Shown: positions 1-14,140 of the stretch, piece by piece
Layout of the letters: each line of letters starts with the position of its first letter
Numbering within the stretch: the stretch's first letter is position 1
Assembly (NCBI RefSeq): GCF_000247815.1
Contig: NW_004775882.1
Location: 62,001 to 126,000 of the forward strand
DNA: 64,000 nucleotides
Reading direction: 5' to 3'
Source: Ficedula albicollis
Taxonomy: Eukaryota > Chordata > Aves > Passeriformes > Muscicapidae
Position numbers and translations under genes: made by a program
Notes under the pieces: model-generated
What the model was told of the DNA's origin: nothing
Seen by the model: the letters and a program-made list of their open reading frames with translations, nothing else
Databases searched by the model: none

Positions 1-3000
1 GCACACAGTTCCCCAAAGCATGCATGTTTTCTTTAAGGAAAGAGCAATACCATCTGCTGTTGCATCACAATCAGCCTTGTGCAGATATAACTGGGAGATG
101 TAAGGGCAGTTCTTCTGCTGTCATCTGGTTCCTCCTTTCAGGAAAACTGCAGGGGTGTCCCTGGGTGCATGGGGAAGCTTTTTCCCTTTCCATTTCAGTG
201 AGGGTTACATCCAAATGGGGCGAAGCATTTGCCATCCACCCTCTGCAGAGGTTAACATTTCACACTTCAAGCCAGGGTCTTCTTTCGGGAGCTGTGCTGG
301 CCCAGATAAACAGTAGCTGCAAGGATTATCTTCCCTGTGAGGTTTGGGGTGCCTGGAGCCTGTGGGATCCTGCTTTGTGTTGACACAGGTTGCAGTGGTC
401 AGAGGAGATGCTTTTCAGCTGTAGGGACGGGCTGGTCACTGCTTTGCAGGGAGGGAAAATTTGGGGTGGTCTCTGGTTGTTTGCTTTGTAGGTCCCAGCT
501 CTTGGGGGCTCATCTGAAAGCTAAACAAGCACCTCTCCTTGACACACTGCTATTACCATGTTGGAAAAAAAGCGATTTTTCATAGTGTTCTACACTACAA
601 GTATTTTTTTAAGTACTTTTTTTTTTGCTTTCCTGTAAAACGAGGTGAGCAATTGTTCTGTATTGACAGCTGGCTTGTAAATCAGCCACTCACTTGCCAG
701 ATGAGAATGTGGAAATGCCTTATAAGCACTTTCATGTTGTGTGATGGTTTTAATTCCAGAATATTTAGAACCTCTTTGCATTGGTGCAAAGTAAAACAAA
801 ACATGGTCTCTAACAGGTGCCAAGACAAACATGGGATGAATTTCTCCTCTGAGGGTCTGAGAAAGGGATTTGCAGAGGAACTGCTGCAGCCCCCAGGGAA
901 GGAGCAGGATTGGCTTTTGGGTCTTAATTTCATTGTTTAAGGTCAGATTATGTTGATCTAAATCATGCTACTAATTCCATCAACAAGCAAGACTATTTAC
1001 ATAGCAGATGGAATTTAAGTGCTGCTTCTCCTGCATCTCTCCCTGGTTTTGTATTTAGGTTGCACCTGAAAAAATAAACTGGTGTCCACATTAGGAGTGA
1101 GTTTATTATGCTTACCTGGTTGGAGAGGTGTCAAGCTGGGTATTTCCCTTATGGCAACTTAGTTTTTATTGGTGTTTTTATGGCCCTTGCTGTGGTTGCC
1201 ATTCATCTTATTTGACTTCAGAGCTGGTCTTCCAGTTGCTCTGTTTCTTTGATTACAATGAAATGAAGCAGCTTCTTCTCCACATTTATAATTGCTTTCT
1301 TTTGGCCTCCCTCCCCGGCTGGCCAAAGTCCTACCCAGAGTTAATTTTGATGTCTTTGTGAATATTTTCAGTGCATAATGCAGCAACAGTGGCACTGTGT
1401 AGAGAATCCAGGGGGAAAAAAATCAGTTTGAGAGCTGGACAGAAAAATGCCTGCTAGCTAAAAACATCTGTTTTAGAAAAACCCCAAATGTCACAGCTTC
1501 CATTTTCCGTAAGCCCGAGCTGTTGCCTTTCAGCTATCATGAACCAAGGAGCTCTGTGGATGGGTGCCTGACTCAGGAACAGCTTTCCACGGGATATCCA
1601 ATGGAGGGTTTCCATGGGAATGGCTCAGCCTTGTGCATATTTAATGTTTTCTCTTCTTGCTTTATTGCATGGTACCCTCTGGAAGTGGTGTGAAGGGGAC
1701 AGTACCTCCACAGGCAGTGGCACAGCAACCGTGTCCCTCTGATTGCTCTTTCCTTTGGGGGTCAAAGGAGGTGCCAGGACACTGGTGTGACTTTAAAGGG
1801 GTCTGTGGCTTTCTACAAGAGCAGCAGCATGTCAGAGGTCTGCATGTGCAAAAATCTGGCTGTCAAAGAGGGGACCCGAGGAGGGAAGGGACAGGACTGT
1901 GTTCATTTGTGGTGCTGCAGCCAGGGGTCTGTTGGCTGCCCTGATGCAGGAAAATGGACATGTTCACTCTAAAGCATAATGAGAAAATTGTGTTTTGAAT
2001 TTTTTTTTTTTTCTCATCCTCTAAATTTTTTAATCACTCTTTCTTCCCTCTTTCCCTCCATGCAGAGCTCAGCACTGGTCCTGAAAGGGACTCACTTTTC
2101 CCTTCTCTTTTATATTGCTTTGAAAATTGCTTTGTGGCTTGCACGTCTCTGACTCTACACAGCACAAACATTCCTCTGCTGAAACTGTTCTGTCTCTTCC
2201 TGACAAGACTGAGTCCTTTCTACAACCTGGTGAAATACTAAATGAAGAATCTCATGAGTTTTAAAGTTTGTCTCGAACTCTGTGCTGTTAGGAGAAGTGT
2301 CCATGACCAGATCTTCCACAGTCCTCAGATAAACTTGCACTGGGAGATGAATGGAGATAACCAGTGTCCTGATAGGATCTGATCCTTTGCTAAAGTGATG
2401 ATTACACTGCAGTAGACTTTTTCCATTAGTAGAAATCTTCTTCATCTTCCTTTTTTTTTTTTGTGTTCTAGTTAGAACAATCTGTTTTCTCAGTGCCTGC
2501 TTCTGTCTTTCCCTTCCTTTCCCCAAAAAGGAGACAGGAAAAAAATTCCCCACAAAATTTTGAAGCGGTAGTTCAGATTGGTTTCTTGTATCAAGGCATT
2601 CCCATCCTTTTGTATGGGAATTTCCTTGCATTTCCAAGACTACCAGAGGGAAGCATCACCCCTGAGCAGGAGAGATGTGTGTGGCCTCCAGGGAATTGGT
2701 TTTCCCATGACAAACTGGGAAACTTCACCTGCCCAAGCCTGCATTGCTGGAGCTGTGTGGGATTGGATTTGGATTTCCAGATAGATAAGATGTTAAATGG
2801 AGCTAAACCAGCATTCTGCTCCTGAGAGCCAGGACTGGGATTTTTGTCTCAGTTGAGACTGTTTTCTCTGGGATTGTCTTTCTGCTGGAGCCCTGCTAAG
2901 TGTTTAATAGGTGCACCAGCTTCTGGGATTACAAGCACTTTACTGGAACCCCATTTTGTGTACTGATATTCCCCAAGGGAAAGCAATGCTCGAGTGTTAA

Positions 3001-4473
3001 AAGACTGGATTCTGTTTCACCCACCTCATATTATTGCTACAAGTCATATTATTTTAATGGAACAGGGATCCATGTATTAGAGAATCTGTTGTGCTGGCAA
3101 AAAAATTAAAGATGCATAAGAATTGTGATCGTGCTACAATAATTGCCTCAGTGGTAGCATTAATGCTTTTTCACTTCACTAGCTCCTTGTTGATTGAACA
3201 ACCCTTTTCTGTAGGCTATAAATCTCCGTGGCTCTGCTAATAAAGAACTAAATAGTCTAATAATGTTTCCAAATGTAGCATGGCTTCACTGTTTTAGGCC
3301 AGTGCAGTCTTTTGTCCAAACCCCAGCCTGGGGGGTGTGACTGTGTTGTAGCTTCACAGTGACTTAGAGCAGTGTTTGTTACCGAACTCCTTCTGTGGGA
3401 GACGGGATCAGAATTTAAAAATGATGTAGTTACCAGTAACAGAGAACTTTGTCATTTGAAATGGGAGATCAAGAACCCCAGTGAATTGCATCTGGTGATG
3501 GTGCCCTTCTTGCCGTGTGTCCAGTGCAAATACTGAAATGCTGTGATATATTCACGGCAAGTGTTTGAAACGTGTGATTTTACTTCATGTTTGAAGTTCT
3601 GCATCACCAGCAGAGCAGTTTCACCATTCACTGCTCTGTTCCATGGATGGTGCTGCAGGCAGAGGCACTGGTTTTGGATGGTGGGAGTTTGGGTAGGCTG
3701 GGTTTAGGGCAGGAGAGCCCTGGGCACGCAGAGAACGGAGATTTTTGTCAGTTTTGTGCCCTTCTTCAAAGTAGTAAATAGAAGCTGCTTCTGAGCAGGT
3801 TTGCCATCTGCCTGAGCCCTTGCTGGAGAGGTGCTTTTCTTCTGGAAATGTTGGTTATTCAAATTGGTGAGAGGAAGCATTTAAAGGGTTCTTAACTGCA
3901 GTTTAAGGTCTTATGAATGGCTTTTCTCGCAGCTGTAGCTGAAGTAAAGCCCCTAAGTGTTAGATGGTGCTTTTTAGCTGTCACTTGAAGGGATCAGCAA
4001 GTGCTTAGTCATTTGGAATTGCCAGGTTTGTCACATTGCTAAGGGGTAGCTTCTTGGGGAGTCAGAGAAACGAGACACTTGTACAGCCCTGGGTGCCATT
4101 TGTTTTCAAGTCCAGTTGGCATCATTGCCCAGCAGCACTAAATACAGCAATATCTTTGGATTTCTTTAGGTGGTGGTGTTTGTCTTAAGCTTAAATGTTT
4201 ACCAGTCCAGCCACATATTAGAAATGCCCCAGGAGTTCATCCTGTCAGGAAATCAGCAGGAACCTGCAGTGCTGCTGGAGTTGGGCATTAGCAGGGTGAC
4301 ACTGCTCCCCAGAGCTCTTCTGCAGATTCAGCAGGACCTTTCTGTGAAGAAGTCACTTTGCTGTCTGTGAGTTTAGCCTGCCATAAATTACTGTTGCTGA
4401 AGCAAGAATGCAGTGACCCTAAATAAAGCCTCTTGTAGAAAACACCCTGGTCTTTTAGCTCAACCAAAAAATG
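1..4473. other. No gene recognised
   Basis: Single-copy-looking vertebrate non-coding DNA with T-rich tracts on the plus strand. Open frames are short and match nothing I know. A minus-strand open frame at 2155-2637 is the longest and has no splice or codon signature of a real exon. Confidence 0.6.
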
Positions 4474-4603
4474 TATCTTCTGTAGGGAGGTGCTGCCCGT
4501 TCTGCAGCTTCATTCTGCAGCTCTTCTTGCACACCTGCTATCTTCTGTAGGGAGGTGCTGCCTCTTCTGAAGCTTCATTCTGCAGCTCTTCTTGCACACC
4601 TGC
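4474..4603. repeat. 65-bp tandem duplication
   Basis: TATCTTCTGTAGGGAGGTGC begins at 4474 and again at 4539. The copies differ at only a few bases. Confidence 0.92.
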
Positions 4604-4798
4604 TGGTCCCTGGGCTGGGGACTGTGCAAATCCCCTCCTTCCAGAATCAGTGCTGTACCTGGTTTCTGTGGAGCAGAAATCCTGGGCAGGTATGCCAAAA
4701 CCTGTCTTATGTGGGAAGGTAGGTTGTAAGGATAGTGCAGAAGGGAATTTTCCTCAATGGATTACAGCTGTACTGATTGCTGAGAAGTGGAGACAGCC

Positions 4799-4960
4799 CT
4801 GCCTGCCCAATGAGGATGGGGATTATAAAAGAGTGGGTTAGCTGGTGCAGAGTAAATTGGAGTTTGAGGGTCTGCTGCACTGCCTGCCCAATGAGGATGG
4901 GGATTATAAAAGAGTGGGTTAGCTGGTCCAGAGTAAATTGGAGTTTGAGGGTCTGCTGCA
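4799..4960. repeat. 81-bp tandem duplication
   Basis: CTGCCTGCCCAATGAGGATG begins at 4799 and 4880; the two 81-bp copies differ at very few positions. Confidence 0.93.
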
Positions 4961-7900
4961 GTTTGGGATGGAGTCTGGTGGCTGTGAGGAGGTAAGGGAC
5001 AGACAAGGTAAGATGTGTGAGGGACAGGTTGGGTTAGCCAGTCACGCACAAGGAAGAAGGAAACTTGCAGAGAGAAAGAGAGAAGGAGTCAGTGCTGTGT
5101 GGAGCTGCCTGAGAGAAGGCATGAAAAGTTTTTAATAAGGGACTGGTGATGATGCTAGTTGTGTCTGTCTTGATAGAATTTCTACAGTCTTATGCAGGAA
5201 CATTGGTAAATGGAATTATTTTCATACTTTTTTTTCATGTGTGACAGAGTCAGTTTTGAAGCTGGTGGGGGGTTGTGGACGCTGCTGAAGACTCGTGGAA
5301 AAATCCAGCTTGGATTTTGCCCAGGCTGTTGGCTTTCTCAGCTCCAGCTCAGATATTTTCCCGGCTGGGGACTTTTCTCAGACAAACAAAATAAGGGAAA
5401 ATAAATAACACAGATTAAACACCTGGTGTTGATCTCAGAGCCGTGTGAGTGTCTCATGATGTTTTACAGAAAGCATGTTTTCAAAGAAGTGTTGCCTTCT
5501 TGGGCCAATGAGTCTTTTCTACTTTATTTTACACGATCTGTCTTACAGAAATGCGATAGCTTTTCAATAAATCACTTCTTGCTGCTTTAAAGAAGTCGTG
5601 TGTGTGGCTGTGTTATTTGCCATTCCTAATCAAACAGTGTCAGGGGATGACTTGGGACCTGCTGGAAGATGGGCTAGAAGCGACAGATGCAGAAGAGCAC
5701 TGCCATTCTCTCCGTGGCGTGGTGTGCTCTCCTTATGGCAAACAGAGCTGCAGTGAGTTAATGCTGCTCCCTCCTCCTGGAGAAGAGCCCCAGCTGTGCT
5801 TCCCTGAGCTCTGCCTCATCTGGTGGGCTCCCAGCTCCTTAATGCACTGTGAAGCTCAGCTCCTGAAATGCTTCTCGAGCCTGGTGTGACCTTTTGAGGC
5901 TTTTTCTGTGTGCCCATAAGATGCAGCAGCTCTGTGTGCTGTGGCAGGCTAGGAGAGAGGTGCTGCTTTTCCAGGAAGCTTATCTGCAGGTTTGCTGGCT
6001 GTGGAACACGGGCAGGGGTCAGATTCACGACAGGACCGACACCTTTGGTGGGCTTAGGGGGATTTTACACTCTCTGGAACGTGCTTGTGTTGCAAAGGCA
6101 AAACTCTGGCAAGTGGACTTAACCTCCCAAGCACAGAGAAGCGGGAAGCAGACCAACTGCTGTAAAAGTCTCCCTTTGGAGTGTTTTCTTAGCAACCCAG
6201 TAACTGTTCTGGCAATGGATGATAAACGAATGGGGCTTAACTTCTAAGAGATAATGTTAAGCTTCCACAACTGGGCATTGTGCTGGGAGCAGCTAAGCAC
6301 AGCGAGCTGTCGTGCCTACATAATAAGGTTTTTGATCTGACAAGTTTTGCTGTAACTTCAGAGCAGGCTGGCAGGAGCAGAGAGGTCCAGGGGGAGCGGG
6401 GCTCGATGAAATCTGTGCTGAGGGGTGCCAGGAGGCTGGCTGTAAGCAGCAGAGTCCTGCAGGGGACTTACAAAATGAGCAATTCCTCATTCCTTGAGGT
6501 TTGGTTTTTTTCGTAGCTGGGTAAGCTTTTGCTGCAGTACTCTACGTGCCTTTACCTGCTGACAGGTAGAGAGTGTGAGAGTCACCAAAAGCATCCCCTC
6601 ATCCTCCCAGGCTGCCTGCAGAGGACAAGCTGAAGTTTTGCAGATGGACCCAACGTGCCAGGGTAAAACAAAGTGGGAAGAAAGCCTGTGCAGGAGCTCA
6701 GCCCTTGGTCTAGCAAGGGCTCCCTGAGCAATGCCAAATGCTGAACCAGCTTTGATAGCTAAATTGCTTTAGCTGGCTTTAATGTTTTCATTGCTTAAAA
6801 GAAGCAGAGGATATGCTTTTTGATGTGCTGGTTTTAGAGGTTTTTTTTGAGGAGGAAGGTGTTGGTTGATAAAGTGCACAGAGAAAGAAATTTCTTGTAT
6901 GTATCTGAAAATACTTATTTTGTCTGCATTCCACTTTCATCTTGTATTTCCTGTCAATTTATGTGCTTTCTGATAAATGCTGCCTTTTGGTGTAAAACAG
7001 CTTGAATATTTAAAACACGGCATTTTGATTAGCTAAACTGTAGATTTGCTTTGACATGTCATTTCTTTTGTTCTAAAATGCCCTGACAATTCATATCTGT
7101 GGCAGCCAAACAAGCAAATTTATGTACAAAGCTATTGTTCATTCCTGAAGCGTCACTGCTAAATGAGACGGGAGTTTAAACATTTGATTTCCCCCCCTCT
7201 TTGCATGATGGGAGGTCCATTTCTCAATAATGAAACCGGTTTTCTTGCAAAAATTCAATTAAATGAAATATCAAACATAAATCAGAATGGAGCTTGCTTT
7301 GAGTTCCCTTATGTGCCTATTGCTGCAGTGATAACACTGGAAAAGGCATTCATTCTTCAAATGTGCTTTTTGTCTCAGTATTGTTTTTCTGGAGGAAAAA
7401 ACTCACATAAAATAATGATGAAAAACAGAAGTTTTGTGGGCTACAAAGGAATGGTCTTGATGTTCTCAAACTTGGAGGTGTGGCAGCCTCTCTCAGAGCA
7501 CAGTGGGACTACTGTGAGCTGGAAAAATATTTGGAAAATGCTGTTTTCCTATTTTAAGGGATGGCTCTGACCACAGTTGTTCTCCATGTGCTGGGGACTC
7601 GTTGCAGTGTCATGTCCATACCTTTCTAGAATCCCTGAAATTGAACATTTTGTTTTGAGACAAAATTTCAAGAAATGTTAATACCTTTATTTTATCCATT
7701 TGCATGAAATAGGAGAGTAAAGCCTTCCCTCAAGTTCTGGTTTCTGAAAATCTTTGCTGCCAGAATCAATGTGGGTTTTTTTTTTTTTAAAGATTTTTTT
7801 ACAAAAGTTTAAAAACCTGCTGGTGAACTCTTAGTGTGAAAATACTGTTTTTTTTCCTCCTGTGTTAGAATAAGATGATATAAAAGGCTAACAAGGAAAG

Positions 7901-8803
7901 GTAGGTTAAAATACTTCAGATATATCTTGGAAAATCTATTTCAATTATGTTCTGTGTGCTTTTAGTGGAGACGATAAATCCTAAAGAATTAAGAGAGCCA
8001 TAAAGATAAGTGTTTTAGGAGAGCACATCTCACATTTCACCTTTGGAAATTAAAATATTTGCTGTGAAATCAGATGTTATAAGGGTCACTGCTTTGCTTG
8101 TGGTCATTAATAGCAGGAGGTGACTGTTGGAAGAACCAAGGGAAGCCACTTCCCATAACATGGAAATTAAATGTGCAACTTCCTGAAAATTCCCTTCCTT
8201 GTGAAATGGCTTGCTAATGCCAGGCTCTGAAGGGAACTTTGCTTCCTATTTCAAATTTGCGTTTGGACCATCTAAACTTTTATCTGCCTTGCATGGAATA
8301 TTGATTGCATTAGCATAACGTGAGGTCACTTTTCTGTTTGTCCAGTGTGGCTGGGCAGTAAGGCAGACAAATGAGTTGTTTCCAAGGTGTTAATGTTTGT
8401 AAGTGAGAGCACAAAGCAGATCACAGGTGCCACTTTGCTGTCCCTGTCTCTGCATCTCCAGCGGTGTCTGTGCTGGTAAATGCTGCTCACGGGGAATTTG
8501 TGTGACAAGTAACAATTACTTTAGACAACTACTGACACTGCACTCAAAGCCACCCCCAGACTTTATTGCAACAACATTTTCCACCAGAAAAACACTAAAA
8601 CCAATGAGGCAGAGCCTGCCTGGCCTCCTCCTTCTGGCTGTGGGAGAGTTGTTGCAATGTCATAAATGGCCTAATATGTCTAAATGTGAGCTCTGCAGCT
8701 GACTTTGGGCTTTTTACTGTGCCCTTTAGTGCTCATCTGTGGGTTCATCACGTGAAAGGCAGCTCTGGGTGCTCCTGAGCTGAGACTTTATTTTTTAGCT
8801 CCT
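4961..8803. other. No gene recognised
   Basis: Ordinary intergenic or intronic DNA with T-rich tracts near 6840 and 7770. No transposon or exon is recognised. Confidence 0.6.
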
Positions 8804-9674
<871 letters not shown>

Positions 9675-9783
9675 AGAAATATGTAAAAATATGTATTTAT
9701 ATATTATATATTTTGCTATATATATATTTATGGAGGAGTTTAAAAATAATTAAAATAGTGTATGTATATATATCTCACTATAT

Positions 9784-12700
9784 AGTGCCTTCATTTGTTC
9801 CCAGTCCCTGGACTGGGGTGGATCAGAGGTTCTGGAGCAGGGGTGGCTCTTGCTCAGGGGTGTCTGCACCCCTCAGCACAAGCAGGTTCTGGTTCTGGGG
9901 CTCCCATCACCCAGCAGGGTGGGAGCACCAGAGTGTTTGCAGAAGCTCTGCAGAGCTTAGCTCCAGAGTGGTGCTGCTGGTTGTTTTTTTGTTTTTGTTC
10001 TCTCCATCAGTGTATAAAGACAGTGCAAACATTGAGTTGTTATGGCTCACATGACAGCTCTCTAATAAGTTTTTATTTCTGAGACCCCAAGGTACTGGCT
10101 GTGTCAGTGGGTTTTTACATCCTGACCTTTCTGCCTTGTTTTGCAAGAGCAGAGCAGGATGTTCCAGGGATTTCCTTGCACTGAGTGAGGTGTCCCTGGG
10201 GGCTGCCAGGCAGCATTTGGGCTGACAGATGAGCATCTTGGTCCCAGGAGTCCCTCACTACCCCAGCAAATACAACAGTTGGGCATTGTGCTGACCTCCC
10301 TGGAGATGGAAATCTCTGTGCTTCAGCCTGCTGCTTGCTGCGCTCTTCCAGTGAGGAGGGGAACAAAGAGATGCAGCAGGAATCTTTTTCACTTAAATCA
10401 TCTTTTGCCTTTGCATCTTGTGTCTTGTAAGCTACACATCAGAATTATTTCTTGTAGGTCTCTACTCGCAGATGACTTGCTCATAGGCTGGTCTGTGAAA
10501 GACACTGAATTTTATTTTACTGGTGCGATAGTCTGGTCTCAGAAGTGATATTTTGGAGTTTCTAGGCTCTGGATTCCCACCCCTTACATTATCCATTTTT
10601 TCCCCTCCCTGATGACTATTAAAAACAAAGCTGCTCTAGGTGAGTTGTTTGGAGAAGTTTGTTTTAGAGATGTGTTGCTGATCTGGGGTAGAGGGGCATC
10701 TATTTAACCTTGCCTAGAGCTGCATCTCAGTGGAAAGCCATACAAAGGATGGGGTGAACCCTATCAATAGACCTCAAACTACCTTTTCTTTAGTAAAATT
10801 GAATTATAGTATAATACCTACAGTTTTCTTCCAACACCAGCCCCTATTATTGTGGCTTTCCTCTGAATTTCTTGTAGTTGTCTTGCAGCTTTCTTAACAT
10901 CTGGCACAGCAGAGTGGATTTGATATCCAGTTAATAATTCACCATTTGATGACACAGAGCAGAATGAACTTCTCCTTTTTTACATGTGGCACTTGGCATC
11001 ACCACTCCTGCCTTCTTGTTCTTGCCACTTGAGCAGCCTTGGGTGCTTTTCCTGCTGAGGTCCTGCCCATCCTGGTGTGTTTGTCCATGTGGCTCCTGGT
11101 GGAGGACATCTCTGGGCTCTTGGTTGAGCTAATTGAGTAATCTCTCCAATTTGTCAGAAGATCTTGAATTGTTGTCTTGTTTTCCAGAAATTTGAGGGAG
11201 GGTTTTGGTTTAATTTTTTTTAATCTCCTCTCCAGTGAGATCCTAAGAGAGCTCCCTTTTCCATCAAAGGAGGGGAGTGGGAAGTAGGAGTGTTCCCAGG
11301 CAGCCTGGGGTGCTGTGCCCCTCCTCTAAGTCTCTTAAACCACACATAGTTTGGGTGTCTGTTATGTATTAAGCAATAACACCAGAAAGATGGTTTGCAA
11401 AAAATCCTGTTTTATGCCCAGTCTGCTTTCTTTCCTTCCTTTGATGCTGTTAAGTAAGGATGGTCTTTTTAATGTAGAGGATAACGAGGTTTTGTGCTGT
11501 TCCCCCATCTCTGTCTGCCCAGTGGGGCTGGGGGATGTGTGGGATGCTGTGCCAGCTCTGTGTCCTTCTCCAGGGCATCCACAGTGTGCTCACACCCTGC
11601 CTTGGGGTCCCCTCCCATGGGAATGTGTCAGCCTTGTGTGCCTCAGTTCACGTGTAAATAATGGGGTCTGCAGAAATGTCCCTGGATTTGTCCTGTCTAA
11701 ATCCATGGGTTTTAATCTGCAGACCCCATCCTGGATCTGCTTCTGGAGGAGCTGTGGAACAAAAACCACTGGACTGTCACTTGGCATAAATTTGCTTGCC
11801 AGGTGCTGTGTGCTGTGTCTGGGGTTTTTAACGTGCACAAACTGAGCAATGTGTGATGCTGAGCAGAGCTGTGCCTGCTGCTGGGCCGGGTCTCAGCAGT
11901 GACTGAGCCTTGGCAGGCCTCTCTCTCATGTTTGCACATACAAATGAAACCTGGGATTCAAAGTGGCCCAGCATGGACTGGGCTTTATGAATCAGCGGTG
12001 GGAGAGACTGAAATGTTCACGTGGTGAATATCCAGTGTGAAATGTGGGAGACAGTGCGAGGAGCTTTGCTGAATTGCTGGAGGGGTGTGGGGTTACCGAG
12101 GGCTCTGGGCCTCGCTGGGTTTTCAGCAGAGTGGAGGAGGAAAAATAAATCTGCCCATTGGGATCCTGCTGTCTAGTCTGACCTCTCCAGTCTGTTCACT
12201 GAATAATTTAAGCTGGTAAGGATGTCTGGAGCTCATCTGGTCCAGCTGCCTCCTCAGGGCAGGGGTTGCAGTTTCCACGTTACCTGTGCCCCAGCTCAGG
12301 AGCTGGCATCTCCCAGTCCAGTGAGCTTTGCCTGTGTTTGCCTCCTTTTCCCTGCTCTGTTTAGTAGTCCTGCTGTTTTTCTGCCTTTAGTGTGTTGCTG
12401 TTTCCAAAGATGCCTTCTCCCCAAATTCTGATTCACACACGAGAGTTGCAGGGTTGATATGAAGATTTGCTGTTGATTTACCTGGTGCTGTTCATGGGCA
12501 TGAATTTTTCTCTTCAACATATTGAATTAACTTGGGTCACTAGGTTTACAGGGGATACCTTTTAAACCAATAGAACCAGCTTGAAATGATTACCTGATGC
12601 CACATGCAGAATACAGGAGTTAACAAAAATTATTTAGGGCTCGTGGGGTATAGTAATGTCCATCTGCACATAACTGTGAAATATAAGATTGGTCCTGGCA

Positions 12701-13604
12701 TCGTTAAATGTTATGAATGTCTGTCTCTGACACCATCCTCCAGTGAGCCTCCAACAGGCATGATTCTAATGCAGAGGTGTTTGATATTTGAGGTGATGTA
12801 TGAATAGTTTGAATGCTCTCTGCTTTGTGGAGTGCATCTCCTACCTTGGGACTGCCTGGAGTTTCCTCAAATGCAGCCTCCTTGTGCTAGTTCTCAGCAC
12901 TGGGATGTTTGTGCTTTCAGTTTCTCATTCTTCATTAATGATGTACACAAATGTCAGCAGAGCCTTCCTCTCGTGTTTGTTATTTCTTGCAGTCATTGAC
13001 ACAGAGGCATGTGTGATAAAGACTCATCAAAGTCGTCATTACTCTGCAGTTATCTGCACTGAACTGTCTGGTTTGTCTGTAAACCTCTCTTTGATCTGAG
13101 CCTGTTTGTGGCTACATGCCTCATTATTTACTTTCCTGTAGCACTCCCTTCTGAAGAGCACACATCTCCTCTTCTGTTTAATTCATGATCAAAATACACT
13201 AGTGTTCATATTTGTCTCCCTTTTTAGCACAGTATACATAAGTGACAAAACCCACCAGCCTCCCAGTGCTGCTGCTTGTCTTGATCTCAGGCTTGGCCCC
13301 TCCAGCTCCTGTCTGCTCCCAGCCCAAGGCAGCTGCTGTGGAAGGACTGAGGGTCTGTCTTGGCTTGTCACTGGAGGGATTCAGTCACAGCCAGGAGTAA
13401 AAGCTGGGCTCGTGATTGCCTCCTGGCACAGCTCGGAATCCACGGAATGAATTGTATTTCATGCACAGTTGTGCTTTGCTGGGGAAAACTGACAAAGAAG
13501 TCAACGCCAACTCGATTTGTCTTCCAGTTGTACTGCAAGAAATATGTTAGAGTATATGTCTGTTCTGTTGGAAAGGAAGGAATGAGATGTCAGTGAAAGG
13601 GGCA
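9784..13604. other. No gene recognised
   Basis: Moderately GC-rich non-coding DNA. Apart from a possible short CR1 fragment near 12.2 kb, nothing is identified. Confidence 0.6.
12195..12275 (-). mobile_element. Possible short CR1 fragment
   Basis: A segment reading GGAGCTCATCTGGTCCAGCT resembles the antisense of the CR1 tail. It is short and diverged, and the boundaries are uncertain. Confidence 0.4.
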
Positions 13605-14140
13605 ATCATCCCTCTGTGCTTAGCACTGGTGAGGCTGCCCCTTTCCTGCAGTTCAGTTCTTGGCTCCTCACTGCATTGAGGCGCTGGAGCACCCAGAGAA
13701 GGGCAACGGGGCTGGAAAAGGGTCTGGAGCACAAGATGGGGAATGCCTGGGGGATCTGGGGTTGTTTAGCCTGGAGAAGAGGTTCAGGGGTGACCTTATT
13801 GCTCTCTACAACCCCCCCGACAAGAGGCTGAAGCCAGGTGGGGATGGGGCTCTCCCCCCAAATAACAAGTGACAGGATGAGAGGAAATGGCCTCAAGTGG
13901 GATCAGTGAAAGTTTAGATTGGATAATGGGAAGAATTTCTTCACTGAAGGGCTGGTCAGGCATTGAAACAGGCTGCCCAGGGAAGTAGTGGATCACCATT
14001 CCTGGGAGTGTTCCAAAGGCATGTCAGTGTGGCATTTTGGGGACATGGACAGAGGTGAACGTGGCAATGCTGGGTTAGCTGATAGACTCAGCCTTAAAAT
14101 CCCTTTCCAACTGAAATGGTGCTGTGATTCTGGACACAGA
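13605..14140 (+). mobile_element. CR1 LINE 3' fragment, 5'-truncated
   Basis: The sequence follows the 3' end of avian CR1 elements: a segment resembling CACTGGTGAGGC, then CACCCAGAGAAGGGCAACGG, AGCCTGGAGAAGAGG, AACAGGCTGCCCAGGGAAG and a tail like CTGTGATTCTGGA at about 14130. CR1 is the dominant LINE of birds, and its copies are typically 5'-truncated with an intact tail, as here. No intact reverse transcriptase frame remains. Confidence 0.92.

Noticed and set aside
2155..2637. 160-residue minus-strand open frame
   Set aside because: Not recognised, includes a K/R-rich stretch from a T-rich DNA tract, and has no exon-like boundaries or homologue I know.
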